A stretch of DNA of 22,854 bases from Actinomycetes bacterium (GCA_023386675.1 JAEWJG010000379.1:1-22854), one strand, 5' to 3'; counted from the stretch's first letter, positions 1 to 8,274 are shown. A program made the numbers and translations. Notes: generated by a model not told the origin, from the sequence alone.

Positions 1-1351
1 CGACGGTGGGGACCGCCCGCGGCGTCGCGAAGCGCTCCGGGTCGTCCAGCGCATCCACGATTCCCGCCACGAACCGCCCGGGCAGGCGCCCGGTGAGCAG
101 CGGGAGCAGCGAGACGGCCGTCTCGGCGTGCAGCGGCACGCCGGCGCCCACCGAGCGGAAGAAGCCGGCCTCCTCGTCCCACATCCCCTCGAGGAGGGCG
201 AGGGTCCTGGATGCGCGAGCCGCGTGGTGAGCGGCGGCCGCGGCATCGCCGATCTCGCGCGCGCGTGCTGCGAGCAGGTCGTCCTGCAGGATCAGGTACG
301 CCGCGAGGTCGGGTGAGGCGACAGGGAGTTCAGCGTCGAAGACCGGGCTGTCGTCCAGTCCCGACGAGTACGGGTGACCGTATTCGGGCATCCCGTCGCC
401 GTCCAGGTCGCTGTGCGCGAACCACCACTCCTGGCTGCGCGCCACCGTCGACCACGCCGCCTCGAACCACTCCGGGTCGTCGATCAGGCCCTCCAGCCGG
501 CGCAGAGCCCACGCGGCGAGCGGCGGCTTCGTGAGCGGGATCGGCGCGGCCGGATCCGCGATCGCCGAGCCGGCCCGCCGCAGCGTGGCGCGATCCGCGG
601 GAGGCAGGTCGTCGCTCGAGGCGAGGACGCCCTCGTCGTGCACCACGTCCGGCAGCTGTCCCTCGGCGGTCGGGAACGAGAAGGCGAGGTCGAGTTGCTC
701 GCGCGCCAGCTCGGGGTCACCGTGCCGGAGTCCGGAGGCGATGAAGTAGGCGTCCCACTGCCAGAGGCCCACGTAGCCGATCTTCGACGGCACGACCGCG
801 CGTGCGCCGCGTCCAGGAAGCGAGACGATGTTCGCCCCCAGCACCCACCAGCAGAACGCCGTCATGTCGGCGAGGTCGTCGCGGACCGCAGGCGTCCGGG
901 CGAACCAGTCGTGCCACATCCTGCCGGTCGCCGCGAGCGCCGAGCGGTGCCGGCCGTCGTCCGTACGCCCGAGCCCGTCCGCGTCGATCCGCAGCGCGCC
1001 CTCGCGCGACGACGCAGTGATCCGCTCGGCTCCGTCGGGGAGCTCGACCTCGGCCTGCCAGGAACCGCCGCCGAGGCTCAAGGCCTCGGGGCCGTCGAAC
1101 GTCAGAGCGGCCCCGGTCTCCCCGAACTCGATGCGGTCCGGATGCACGGCCGAGACCGGTGCGACGCGGCCGTCAGCGCGGAGCACGCGCAGCGAGCGCA
1201 CCACGACGCAGTCGTCCAGCGGCCGCTCGTACTCGGCGCGGCGGACGGTCAGCCCGTCCCCCTCCCGCATCACGAGCAGGCGCGAGCCCGGCAGCGTGAA
1301 CGGCGCCGACTCGAGGTCGAGGAACCGCGCGGCCCGCTCGGCGGGCGTCAC
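1..1351 (-). CDS. GH63/MGH1-like glycoside hydrolase, C-terminus cut by window edge
   Basis: About 450 residues are visible from a GTG at 1351. The GTG overlaps the stop of the upstream permease gene (GTGA), so it is probably translationally coupled. Residues 1-150 look like an N-terminal beta-rich domain. The rest resembles the (alpha/alpha)6 barrel of GH63/mannosylglycerate-hydrolase-like enzymes: GLWQWDAYF near 195-203, LPDVVHDEG near 233-241, DGDGMPEYG near 317-325 and SGLDDSP at 330-336, where family members carry the catalytic acid Asp. The catalytic base Glu expected further on is beyond the window. There is no signal peptide, so it probably acts in the cytoplasm on the oligosaccharide or glucoside imported by the ABC transporter encoded just before it. 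The family call is by motif recognition. The substrate (alpha-glucoside, glucosylglycerate or other) cannot be told from the sequence. Confidence 0.8.
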   Translation of the reverse strand, partial: MTPAERAARFLDLESAPFTLPGSRLLVMREGDGLTVRRAEYERPLDDCVVVRSLRVLRADGRVAPVSAVHPDRIEFGETGAALTFDGPEALSLGGGSWQAEVELPDGAERITASSREGALRIDADGLGRTDDGRHRSALAATGRMWHDWFARTPAVRDDLADMTAFCWWVLGANIVSLPGRGARAVVPSKIGYVGLWQWDAYFIASGLRHGDPELAREQLDLAFSFPTAEGQLPDVVHDEGVLASSDDLPPADRATLRRAGSAIADPAAPIPLTKPPLAAWALRRLEGLIDDPEWFEAAWSTVARSQEWWFAHSDLDGDGMPEYGHPYSSGLDDSPVFDAELPVASPDLAAYLILQDDLLAARAREIGDAAAAAHHAARASRTLALLEGMWDEEAGFFRSVGAGVPLHAETAVSLLPLLTGRLPGRFVAGIVDALDDPERFATPRAVPTV

Positions 1352-2217
1352 CGTCCCCCCAGCCCGGATGCCGCCATGCTGCCGATGATCCGCCGCTGCC
1401 CGATCACGAACGCGATCAGCATGGGGATGGTCGCGATCGCCGACGCCGCCATGATGAGCCCGTAGTTCACAGAGCCGAACTGCCCGCGGAAGCTCTGCAG
1501 GAGCAGAGGCACCGTGAACAGCTCCTGCGAGTTCAGGATGACGAGCGGAAGCAGGAAGTTGTTCCACGTGCTCAGCGCGACGATGATCGCCAGCGCGCCG
1601 AGTCCGGGCCGGAGGTTCGGCAGGATGACGCTCCAGAAGATCCGCCACCGCCCCGCGCCGTCGACGATCGCGGCCTCCTCCAGCTCCTTCGGAAGCGACA
1701 GCACGAACTGCCGCATGAGGAACACGGCGAACGGGTTCGCCAGGGCCGCCGGGACGATCAAGGCCAGGTGCGAGTCGACCCAGCCGAGCTTCGCCATCAG
1801 GAAGTAGAAGGGGATCAGCGTCACCTGCATGGGAATCATCTGGGTCGCCAGGAACAGCACGAACAGCACGCGGCTGCCGCGGAAGGGGATGCGCGCGAAC
1901 GCGTATCCCGCCATCGCGGCCGTGATCAGCGTCCCCACGACGACGAGCACCGCGATGTAGACGGTGTTCCAGTACGCGCTGCCGAACGGCACGTCGTTCC
2001 AGGCGTCCGTGTAGTTCTGCAGCGTGAAGGGCTGCGGCCAGAGGCTCAGCGGGTCGTTCAGCAGTTGGGGCAGCGACTTGAACGAGGTGAGCAGCATCCA
2101 GAGGAACGGGAAGACCATGAGCAGGCCGCCCACGAGCAGGGCGACGTGCAGGATCGTCGTGCGCGTGCGGGCGGCGCTGCGGCCGCGGCGGGCCGGTGCG
2201 ATGGGGGCGGCGGTCAT
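1348..2217 (-). CDS. Carbohydrate ABC transporter permease, MalG type (CUT1)
   Basis: This 289-residue inner-membrane permease has about six membrane segments. The first (about 22-46) follows a basic N-terminus. The cytoplasmic EAA loop that docks the ATPase is at about 180-207 (LEEAAIVDGAGRWRIFWSVILP, written here as the EAA...DGA...ILP pattern). Length and motif position match MalG-type components of binding-protein-dependent sugar importers. The ATG at 2217 overlaps the stop of the preceding permease (ATGA), which fixes the start, and its own stop overlaps the GTG of the glycosidase gene. No ATPase gene is visible. CUT1 systems of actinobacteria often use a shared MsiK/MsmX-type ATPase encoded elsewhere, so the absence is not odd, but one could also lie beyond position 1. 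Confidence 0.93.
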   Translation of the reverse strand: MTAAPIAPARRGRSAARTRTTILHVALLVGGLLMVFPFLWMLLTSFKSLPQLLNDPLSLWPQPFTLQNYTDAWNDVPFGSAYWNTVYIAVLVVVGTLITAAMAGYAFARIPFRGSRVLFVLFLATQMIPMQVTLIPFYFLMAKLGWVDSHLALIVPAALANPFAVFLMRQFVLSLPKELEEAAIVDGAGRWRIFWSVILPNLRPGLGALAIIVALSTWNNFLLPLVILNSQELFTVPLLLQSFRGQFGSVNYGLIMAASAIATIPMLIAFVIGQRRIIGSMAASGLGGR

Positions 2218-3179
2218 GCGGCACCATCCTCGTAGTGGACGAACTTCTTCTGCGCCCCGAACTGGATGCCGGTGATCACCAGCGTGATGAGCAGAAGGAT
2301 GATGGATGCGGCGCTCGCCGGACCGAACTGGAACTTCCCGAACCCGAGATCGTAGATGTGGTAGACGATCGTCCGGGTCGCGTTGTCCGGCCCCGCGTTG
2401 GCCGTGAGGATGAACACGGTGTCGAACGTCTGCAGCGAGCTGATGAAGGCGATGACCGTCGAGAAGAAGATGATCGGCGACAGCAGCGGCAGGCGCACGC
2501 GGAAGAACAGGGTGACGGCCCCGGCGCCGTCGAGCCGGGCAGCCTCCACCACGGACGGCGAGATGTTCTGCAGGCCTGCCAGGAAGATGATCACGTTGAG
2601 GCCCACGGACGACCAGATGGTGACGATGCACACGGCGATGAGCGCCAGATGCGGGTCGCCGAGCCAGTCCGGAGGAGCGACGTGGAAGACGTTCGCGATG
2701 AAGCCGCTGAGCACGCCGTCCTTGCGGAACAGCTGCTGCCAGATCATGGCGACCGCGACCGACGAGGTCACCACCGGCGCGAAGAAGAGGATCAGGTACA
2801 GCGTCCGCGTCTTCAGCCGCTCGAGTGCGACCGCGAGGACCACGGCGAGCCCGAGCCCGACCGGCACCGTGATCAGCGCGATCAGCAGGGTGTTGACGAC
2901 CGACCGCCAGAACAGGGGGTCGGCGAACTCGGTCCGGAAGTTGTCGAAGCCGACCCAGCTCAAGTCGTTGAGGCCGTCCCACTGCGCGAACGCGAGCACC
3001 ATGCTCGCGATGAACGGGACGACCACGAACAAGGTCATGCCGAGCAGCTGCGGGCCCACGAACACGTAGCCCCAGCGGCGGTCGCGACGCCGCCAGGCGG
3101 ACTCCTTGCGGAGGCCGCCCGGCGTCGCGGGGACCAGCTCGGCCTCGGCAGCGACGGCTGCCTCCCCTAGTGCAGTCAC
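2214..3179 (-). CDS. Carbohydrate ABC transporter permease, MalF type (CUT1)
   Basis: This 321-residue permease has a cytoplasmic N-terminus of about 36 residues ending in a basic RRRDRRW stretch. Six membrane segments follow, the first at about 38-66. The EAA loop (VEAARLDGAGA...LPLLSP) is at 211-235. It pairs with the MalG-type protein to form the membrane channel of the importer. The start is a GTG at 3179, ten bases after the stop of the binding-protein gene, with a weak GAGG ribosome-binding sequence partly inside that gap. Gene order (binding protein, MalF, MalG, glycosidase) is the usual CUT1 order. The long hydrophilic periplasmic loop of E. coli MalF is absent, as is normal for actinobacterial homologues. 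Confidence 0.93.
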   Translation of the reverse strand: MTALGEAAVAAEAELVPATPGGLRKESAWRRRDRRWGYVFVGPQLLGMTLFVVVPFIASMVLAFAQWDGLNDLSWVGFDNFRTEFADPLFWRSVVNTLLIALITVPVGLGLAVVLAVALERLKTRTLYLILFFAPVVTSSVAVAMIWQQLFRKDGVLSGFIANVFHVAPPDWLGDPHLALIAVCIVTIWSSVGLNVIIFLAGLQNISPSVVEAARLDGAGAVTLFFRVRLPLLSPIIFFSTVIAFISSLQTFDTVFILTANAGPDNATRTIVYHIYDLGFGKFQFGPASAASIILLLITLVITGIQFGAQKKFVHYEDGAA

Positions 3180-3189
3180 AGCTCGAACC

Positions 3190-4488
3190 TCACTTGCCGC
3201 CGGTCTTGTCGGAGATCATCTTCGAGATCTCGTCGAGCGTGTCCTTCGTGGAGGCCTTCCCCTGGTACAGCGCCAGCATCTTGTCGCTGATGTCGCTGGA
3301 GAGACCGGGCACGGAGGCCTCGGTCGGGTAGTCCTCGAAGCCGACGTCACGCATGTCGAGCAGGGTCTGCGCGTGCTGCGGGTAGCCGTCGAGGACGACC
3401 TTGTCGGCGCCCTTGATGGAGGGGACGGCATTGCCGCCGCCCTGCAGACGCGCCGTCTGGCCCTCCGCGGAGAGGAAGTTCGTCCAGAACTCGAACGCGG
3501 CGTCCTTGTTCTTCGTCTTGGCGTTGATGGCGAGGTAGCTCACCGCGACTCCCGTCGGCGCGGCCTTTCCGGACGGCGTCGGCCAGGGCGCGACGTCGTA
3601 GTTCTCCGGGTCGCCTGCGGCCTTGACCGTGCCGATCGTGTAGCGGCCCTGGACGAAGAAGCCGGCCTTGTGGGTGACGAAGACGCTGTCCGCGCCTGCG
3701 CCCTCCGGCAGCGTGTCGGCGACGACGAAGGTGCCGTTCTGGAAGTTCTTCGCGAGCACATCCACGGCCTTGACGCTCGTCTTGTCGGTGTTCGCGACGA
3801 ACTTCCCGGAGTCGTCGAAGGCCTTTCCGCCCTGAGAGGAGATCCAGCTGTAGTGGGTGCTCCAGTAGTTCCAGAACATCGAGCCGGTGAGGCCCGCGTT
3901 GTGCAGCTTCTCGTTCATGTCGAGGAACGCCTGGGTGGTCCACTTGCCTTCGGCGGCGAGGGTCGCGGGGTCGGAGGTCACGCCGGCCTTCTTGAGGGCG
4001 GCCTTGTCGTACCAGAGGGCGTCCGGGTTGGAGTCGTTGGGGGCGGCGTAGTACTCGTCGCCCTTCTTCGTGGCGCCGAACAGGCCCTGCGCGAACTCGT
4101 CGGGCTTCGTCTTGCTGGCCGACGACTCCATGAGGGAGGTCAGCGGCATCAGCGCCTTGGAGTTGACGAACTGGCCGATCTTGTCGTCACCGATGTAGAA
4201 CACGTCCGGAGCAGTGCCGGAGGCCAGCTGCGCGAGGAGCTTGGTGTGGTAGTCGCCGTAATCGGCGACCGGCTGGAGCATGACCTTGATGTCCGGGTGC
4301 TGCTTCATGAACTTCTGGTCGAAGTCCTTGTAGCGGGTGAGCTCTTCCGGGGTTCCCCAGGTGGACCAGACCACGGTCTTGGTCCCGGATCCGCCTCCCG
4401 AGCCGGAGCAGGCCGCCATGCTGAGCGCGAGTGCGGCGGCCGCCGTGATGGCCAACGCCCTTCTCACCGTTGAGTCGACGCGAGACAT
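3190..4488 (-). CDS. Sugar ABC transporter substrate-binding lipoprotein
   Basis: This 432-residue extracellular binding protein of the SBP_bac_1/MalE type delivers sugar to the two downstream permeases. It opens with a basic n-region (VRR), a hydrophobic Ala/Leu stretch and a lipobox ending at Cys27 (SMAAC), so it should be lipid-anchored outside the membrane. A Gly/Ser linker follows, then TKTVVWSTWGTPEE, typical of the first beta strand of this family. FYIGDD near 90 and the alternating alpha/beta pattern fit. The ATG at 4488 is preceded by GAGG at a 6-nt spacing, and upstream starts would lose the signal peptide. It is the first gene of the operon and lies 48 bp from a well-formed promoter. 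The exact sugar is unknown; the adjacent GH63-like enzyme suggests an alpha-linked glucoside or oligosaccharide. Confidence 0.93.
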   Translation of the reverse strand: MSRVDSTVRRALAITAAAALALSMAACSGSGGGSGTKTVVWSTWGTPEELTRYKDFDQKFMKQHPDIKVMLQPVADYGDYHTKLLAQLASGTAPDVFYIGDDKIGQFVNSKALMPLTSLMESSASKTKPDEFAQGLFGATKKGDEYYAAPNDSNPDALWYDKAALKKAGVTSDPATLAAEGKWTTQAFLDMNEKLHNAGLTGSMFWNYWSTHYSWISSQGGKAFDDSGKFVANTDKTSVKAVDVLAKNFQNGTFVVADTLPEGAGADSVFVTHKAGFFVQGRYTIGTVKAAGDPENYDVAPWPTPSGKAAPTGVAVSYLAINAKTKNKDAAFEFWTNFLSAEGQTARLQGGGNAVPSIKGADKVVLDGYPQHAQTLLDMRDVGFEDYPTEASVPGLSSDISDKMLALYQGKASTKDTLDEISKMISDKTGGK

Positions 4489-4535
4489 GAGTACCTCGTT
4501 CCTTGAAGTGTCTCTGCTGTGGGTGGGTCTGTATT

Positions 4536-4545
4536 CTGTATACAG
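4536..4545. promoter_or_regulatory. Palindromic candidate operator (GntR-like) on the -10 box
   Basis: CTGTATACAG is a perfect 10-bp palindrome covering the whole -10 box of the sugar operon promoter. A direct copy of its left half (CTGTAT) lies immediately next to it at 4529-4534. TGTATACA-like sites with a GTATAC core are typical of GntR-family (HutC/YtrA-like) repressors. The regulator gene is not in the window and may lie beyond position 1. A bound repressor here would block RNA polymerase directly, which suits substrate-induced sugar uptake. Confidence 0.55.
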
Positions 4546-4565
4546 TAGGCAGCCACGCAGTGCAA
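4537..4565 (-). promoter_or_regulatory. Promoter of the sugar ABC operon
   Basis: Reading the minus strand, a -35 box TTGCAC (4565-4560) is separated by exactly 17 nt from a -10 box TATACA (4542-4537). This is the best sigma-70-like promoter in the window. The transcript would start near 4530, leaving a leader of about 40 nt with a ribosome-binding site before the ATG at 4488. Confidence 0.7.
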
Positions 4566-4601
4566 CAGGAAAGAGGCCGGATCGTTCGGCGGTGCCCCGG
4601 G

Positions 4602-5168
4602 CTAGGCGAGTTCGCGGCGCATGATCCACCGCGTGCTGCCTCCGGAGTGCGCGTCCGTCTCCTGCAACCGGTGGAAGCCGTGCCGCTCGAACAGGTCGAC
4701 CGTCCCGACGTAGCCGCTGATCACATCCACGCGGTCGCCGCCACTGTCGACGGGGTACCCCTCCACCAGCGCGGCCCCGTTCGCCCGCGCGTGCTCGACC
4801 GCGCCGTCGAGGAGGTCGTGCATGAGCCCGCGCCTGCGGAAGCCGCCGCGCACGACGAAGCAGACGATCGACCACGGGTCGCGCTCCTCGTCGACGTGCG
4901 GGATCGTGCGGGAGTTCATCAGCCGCCGGTACGTCGACTTCGGCGCCACGCTGCACCAGCCGGCCACCTCGCCCTCGGCGTAGACCAGCACGCCGGGACC
5001 CGGCTCCGTCTCGCATTCGTGTTCCATGTAGGCGATGCGCTCGGGCATGCCGAGGCGCGCGTCGCGATACGACATGCACACGCACCCGCCGCCGCCCGGC
5101 TTGCGGGGCACCATGAAGGTCGCGAAGTCGTCGAAGCGACCCGTCGCGGGCAGAACCTCGATGGTCAT
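4602..5168 (-). CDS. GNAT-family N-acetyltransferase
   Basis: This 188-residue protein has the acetyl-CoA-binding motif A of the GNAT fold at about 104-120 (FVVRGGFRRRGLMHDLL) and a C-terminal FERHGF turn near 160-165, common in the family. The N-terminus (FATFMVPRKPGGGGCVCMSYRD) with paired cysteines resembles a subgroup of small actinobacterial GNAT proteins. The acceptor substrate is unknown. On the minus strand TACGCT lies 6 nt before the ATG, so the mRNA may be leaderless. It lies 36 bp after the TDT transporter gene on the same strand and could be co-transcribed with it. The sugar operon downstream has its own promoter, so a functional link to it is unlikely. Confidence 0.85.
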   Translation of the reverse strand: MTIEVLPATGRFDDFATFMVPRKPGGGGCVCMSYRDARLGMPERIAYMEHECETEPGPGVLVYAEGEVAGWCSVAPKSTYRRLMNSRTIPHVDEERDPWSIVCFVVRGGFRRRGLMHDLLDGAVEHARANGAALVEGYPVDSGGDRVDVISGYVGTVDLFERHGFHRLQETDAHSGGSTRWIMRRELA

Positions 5169-5204
5169 GCGCCGAGCGTAGCGGGGACCGCCGACGCCGC
5201 GCCG

Positions 5205-6206
5205 TCAGCGGGATGCGGACCGGAGGAGCGCCACCAGCCCGAGGACGGCGACGACGGTCCACGCCAGCCCGCTGATCCACAGCGCCACCTGACCGACTGT
5301 GTTCAGGAGGTGCGACCCCGTCGCCTTCGCCAGCGACTGCGTCGCGACCGTGTACATCCCGAGCGGGAAGACCACCGCCCACAGCGGCGTCTCGTATCGC
5401 AGCGGTTGCCGCTTCACGAACCGCTTCCAGACCGCCGCGATGACCAGGAACGGGATGCACCAGGTCCCGAACCCCCACAGCAGCAGTGCCGTGCCGCTGA
5501 GGAACGGCTTCGCGGAGAGCAGCTCGGGCATGAGCGCGAGACGACCCGCGGCGAGCGCCGAGATGGCGGCCGCACCCATCACCACCCAGGCCGTCGGCTC
5601 GACGGCCGCCTCGCTGCCGCGCCGGCCGAACAGCCGCGCGGCCAGGAGGCCGACGATGAGGAGGTAGAGGACGACTCCCGTGCCCCACAGCGCGACGCCC
5701 ACGATCCCGGCGCCGAGCGCCGTGAAGACGATCGCGAGCGCCTGCGTGGCGACGACCCAGAGCAGCCACGACCCGTCGACCGCACGGGTGACGGGCTCTT
5801 CGGAGTCCGAGCCGAGCACCAGCAGGGGCAGCATCCCGTACGTGAGCAGCAGCCAGACCGGGACGGCGATGATGGCCGCGACCATGGCGACCCACGGGAC
5901 GCCGAGGATCGCGAACAGCGCTGCGAGCACCCCGAGCGCCGCGACGATGGTGAAGAACCCGTAGGCGCGGGCCGGCGTCCGGAGGTCGGACGCGATCCCG
6001 CCGGTCGCGACGGCCGCGCGCCCGATGAGCATCGCCGCGAGCACGACGAATCCGGCGACCGCGATGGCCGCGAGCACGATGCCGACGAGCCGCATCCCGG
6101 CCGTGGTGAAGGCGGTGCCCACGATGCCGGTCGCCATGACGAAGGCGAAGGCGTTCGGCGGGAGCATGCGGATCGTCGTCCTGGTCCGGGCCTGTGCGGT
6201 GCTCAT
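5205..6206 (-). CDS. TDT/SLAC1-family transporter (TehA-like)
   Basis: This 333-residue, very hydrophobic protein has about ten membrane segments. The first motif PPNAFAFVMATGIVG (residues 16-30) is the signature start of the tellurite-resistance/dicarboxylate transporter family (TehA, Mae1, SLAC1, sulfite pump Ssu1). WGFGTWCIPFLVIAAVW and the YETPLWAVVFPLGMYTVAT region near the C-terminus are also typical. Members export or channel small anions such as sulfite, malate, nitrate or chloride; the substrate here cannot be told. The ATG at 6206 was chosen because the family motif follows it directly. A TACAAC sequence sits 6 nt upstream, compatible with a leaderless start. The gene is divergent from the 92-residue protein gene at 6312. 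Confidence 0.9.
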   Translation of the reverse strand: MSTAQARTRTTIRMLPPNAFAFVMATGIVGTAFTTAGMRLVGIVLAAIAVAGFVVLAAMLIGRAAVATGGIASDLRTPARAYGFFTIVAALGVLAALFAILGVPWVAMVAAIIAVPVWLLLTYGMLPLLVLGSDSEEPVTRAVDGSWLLWVVATQALAIVFTALGAGIVGVALWGTGVVLYLLIVGLLAARLFGRRGSEAAVEPTAWVVMGAAAISALAAGRLALMPELLSAKPFLSGTALLLWGFGTWCIPFLVIAAVWKRFVKRQPLRYETPLWAVVFPLGMYTVATQSLAKATGSHLLNTVGQVALWISGLAWTVVAVLGLVALLRSASR

Positions 6207-6311
6207 GGTCCGGTTGTAACCGCGCCCGGGCGCCGACTCGATCCCTTGAACCGCCCGTCGCTTGGTGCGATGCGACGGTCCAGCACAGCGAGCGGGGGTA
6301 TCCTGCCGGTT

Positions 6312-6590
6312 GTGACAGACGCACAGACGATGGTCCGCACCGAGGTGTCCATCAACGGCCGGTCGTTCTTCCTCGCCCAGAACGAGGACCCGTCGGAGCT
6401 GCAGCAGCGGATGACCGCCGCCGTCGACTCCCCCGGCGCCTTCGTGTCGTTCACGGTCGTCGGCAACCGCGAGGTCAGCGTCCTGCTGACCCCCCGGAGC
6501 CAGGTCGTCTTCACGATCGAGACGGTCCAGTTCGACGCCCGCGACACCGGGGACAGCGACTTCCCGTTCGGCGGGTTCTACGACTACTGA
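6312..6590 (+). CDS. Small hypothetical protein, 92 residues
   Basis: I do not recognise a characterised family. The protein is soluble and has no cysteine-based metal site or signal peptide. It has a beta-rich pattern (TEVSINGRSFFLA, AFVSFTVVGNREVSVLLTP, VVFTIETVQFD) and an aromatic end (FPFGGFYDY). GTG at 6312 is chosen because TATCCT lies at 6299-6304, 7 nt before it, which fits a leaderless transcript. The ATG at 6330 is the alternative. It ends 10 bp from the stop of the convergent DUF7882-type gene; both are small Microbacteriaceae-like proteins of unknown role. Codon use is like its neighbours, which supports it being a real gene. Confidence 0.65.
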   Translation: MTDAQTMVRTEVSINGRSFFLAQNEDPSELQQRMTAAVDSPGAFVSFTVVGNREVSVLLTPRSQVVFTIETVQFDARDTGDSDFPFGGFYDY

Positions 6591-6600
6591 GCCGCAGGAG

Positions 6601-6939
6601 TCAGCGGTGCGGTCCGACGGGGACCGCGCGCCCGGCTTCGACCGGCGCCCCATCGTCGGCGACGACGACCAGGCCGCGCGAGCTGTCCGCGGTGTTGTGC
6701 AGGATTGACAGCCACTGACGGTCGATCGCCGGCGGACGGGAGCCGGAGAACTCGAAGTACAGCGGGATGCTCGGGTCGAGCCAGATGGAACCGCGCCCGC
6801 TGCCTTCATCGGCGCGGATGCGGCAGGACATCATGAACGGCTCTGCGCGGCGCAGCTTGTTGATGATGACGATCTGCAGGTGAGCCAGCAGGCGGTCGTC
6901 GAACTCCACGACCATCGACCCGTACACGAGCGACCCCAT
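6601..6939 (-). CDS. DUF7882-type small protein
   Basis: This 112-residue protein opens with MGSLVYGSMVVEFDDRLLAHLQ, shortened here to its key features: the GSLVYGS start, the EFDDR motif and a following LAHLQIVIINKLRR helix. That N-terminus is typical of a small Microbacteriaceae family, sometimes mislabelled ATP-dependent DNA ligase in databases; no ligase motif is present. The middle (RGSIWLDPSIPLYFEFSGSRPPAIDRQW) is a conserved-looking Trp/Pro-rich segment. A strong purine-rich ribosome-binding stretch (GAGGAGGAGGA) precedes the ATG at 6939, and a TAGATT box lies at 7010-7005. The gene follows DUF445 on the same strand (75-bp gap). Function is unknown; the family assignment is from memory of the motif. 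Confidence 0.75.
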   Translation of the reverse strand: MGSLVYGSMVVEFDDRLLAHLQIVIINKLRRAEPFMMSCRIRADEGSGRGSIWLDPSIPLYFEFSGSRPPAIDRQWLSILHNTADSSRGLVVVADDGAPVEAGRAVPVGPHR

Positions 6940-7014
6940 CGCCGTCGTCCTCCTCCTCGCTGCGCGGCGGATGCTGCCGAGGTCGCCCTCCGCACCCGGA
7001 CGCCAATCTACCCC

Positions 7015-8274
7015 TCAGAGCAGCGCGGACACCCCGGTCGCCACGCTGTAGATCGCGAGGCCCGCGAGCGCGCCGACGACGGTTCCGTTGATGCGGATGA
7101 ACTGCAGATCGCGCCCCACCTGCGTCTCGATCTTCTCGGTCGTCTCGGCCGGATCCCACGACTGCACCGTCTCGGTGATGACGTGCGCGATGTCGCTGCG
7201 GTAGCTCGTCACCAGGTGCAGGGCGGCGCCGGTCAGCCGGGCGTTCAGGGATGCCTTCAGCTCCTCGTCGGTGCTGATCCGGCGGGCGACGTCCACGACG
7301 AACGCCTCCGCCCGGCGCCGCAGCTCGCCGTCCTCGTCGGCGAGCGCGTCGATCGCCGCGGCGCGCGCGGCCTGCCAGGTCGAGGCGGCCAGCTCTCGGA
7401 TGCGCGGATCGTCGAACGCGCGTCCCTTCGCCGCCTCGAGCCGCTCGATGGTCGCGGGGTCGTGCTGCAGCCGGTCGGCGAGCTGCGCCAGGTACTCGTC
7501 GAGGGAGTGGCGGAGGCGGTGGTCGGGGTCGTCGCGCACGCTCCGGACCAGCCGCCGCGCCTCCGTTTGGAGCCGCTCGTCGATCGCGCGGTCCACGAAC
7601 GACGGGAGCCACGACGGGAGCCGCCGCGACACCGCCGATCCGAACGCCTCGGGGTTGGCGGCGAGCCATTCGTTCAGCCGGTCGAGCACGAGGTCGACCG
7701 CGTCCCGATGGCCGCCGGAGCTCAGCACGCGCTCGCCGAGGCGGCCGAGCGGCGGCCCCCACAGCGGTGCGACGAGATGCGTGCGCACGACGGCCTCCAT
7801 CGCCTCGCGCATCCGGTCGTCGTCGACGAGGTTCGCGAGGCCGGTCACGCCCTGGAACGACTCCGCGACCACCCGGCGCGCGTTCCGCGGCTCGGCGAGC
7901 CAGTCCGCGACCGCGCCGGCCAGGTCTATCGTGCCCAGCTTGCCGGCGACCACCTCGTCCGAGAGGAAGTTCGTCTCCACGAACGCGCCGAGCGTCGCGC
8001 CGATCTCGTCCTTGCGGTTCGGGATGATCGCCGTGTGCGGGATGCGCAGGCCGAGCGGGTAGCGGAACAGCGCGGTCACCGCGAACCAGTCGGCGAGCGC
8101 GCCCACCATCGCGCCCTCGGCCGCGGCGCGGACGAATCCGAGCCACGGGTAGCGCTCCTGCAGCGCGAACGACACGGCGAAGACGACGGCCGCCACCACG
8201 AGCAGGCTCGTCGCGAGCGCCTTCATCCGCCGCAGGGCGAGGCGGCGTTCCGCGTCGGTCGGGAGGGAGGTCAC
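7015..8274 (-). CDS. DUF445-family membrane protein (YjiN-like)
   Basis: This protein has about 419 residues. It has one N-terminal membrane segment (about 18-38) after a basic region. The DUF445 signature follows: AEGAMVGALADWFAVTALFRYPLG...PHTAIIPNRKDEIG...FVETNFL (about 52-103). A long alpha-helical soluble body comes next, then a C-terminal hydrophobic segment (FIRINGTVVGALAGLAIYS). That two-ended topology and length match the family, whose biochemical role is unknown. GTG at 8274 is chosen over the in-frame GTG at 8295 because TACCGT lies 6 nt upstream, the leaderless pattern seen elsewhere in the window. It is divergent from the kinase gene at 8402. Confidence 0.9.
   Translation of the reverse strand: MTSLPTDAERRLALRRMKALATSLLVVAAVVFAVSFALQERYPWLGFVRAAAEGAMVGALADWFAVTALFRYPLGLRIPHTAIIPNRKDEIGATLGAFVETNFLSDEVVAGKLGTIDLAGAVADWLAEPRNARRVVAESFQGVTGLANLVDDDRMREAMEAVVRTHLVAPLWGPPLGRLGERVLSSGGHRDAVDLVLDRLNEWLAANPEAFGSAVSRRLPSWLPSFVDRAIDERLQTEARRLVRSVRDDPDHRLRHSLDEYLAQLADRLQHDPATIERLEAAKGRAFDDPRIRELAASTWQAARAAAIDALADEDGELRRRAEAFVVDVARRISTDEELKASLNARLTGAALHLVTSYRSDIAHVITETVQSWDPAETTEKIETQVGRDLQFIRINGTVVGALAGLAIYSVATGVSALL

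Noticed and set aside
374..1465. Long plus-strand open frame opposite the glycosidase gene
   Set aside because: Its composition is Arg/Ala/Pro-rich with no family motif, while the minus strand in the same place gives a clear GH63-like protein. It is an antisense shadow of high-GC coding DNA.
4503..6590. A 695-residue plus-strand frame
   Set aside because: Only its last 92 residues (from 6312) look like a protein. The rest is the antisense of the GNAT and TDT genes.
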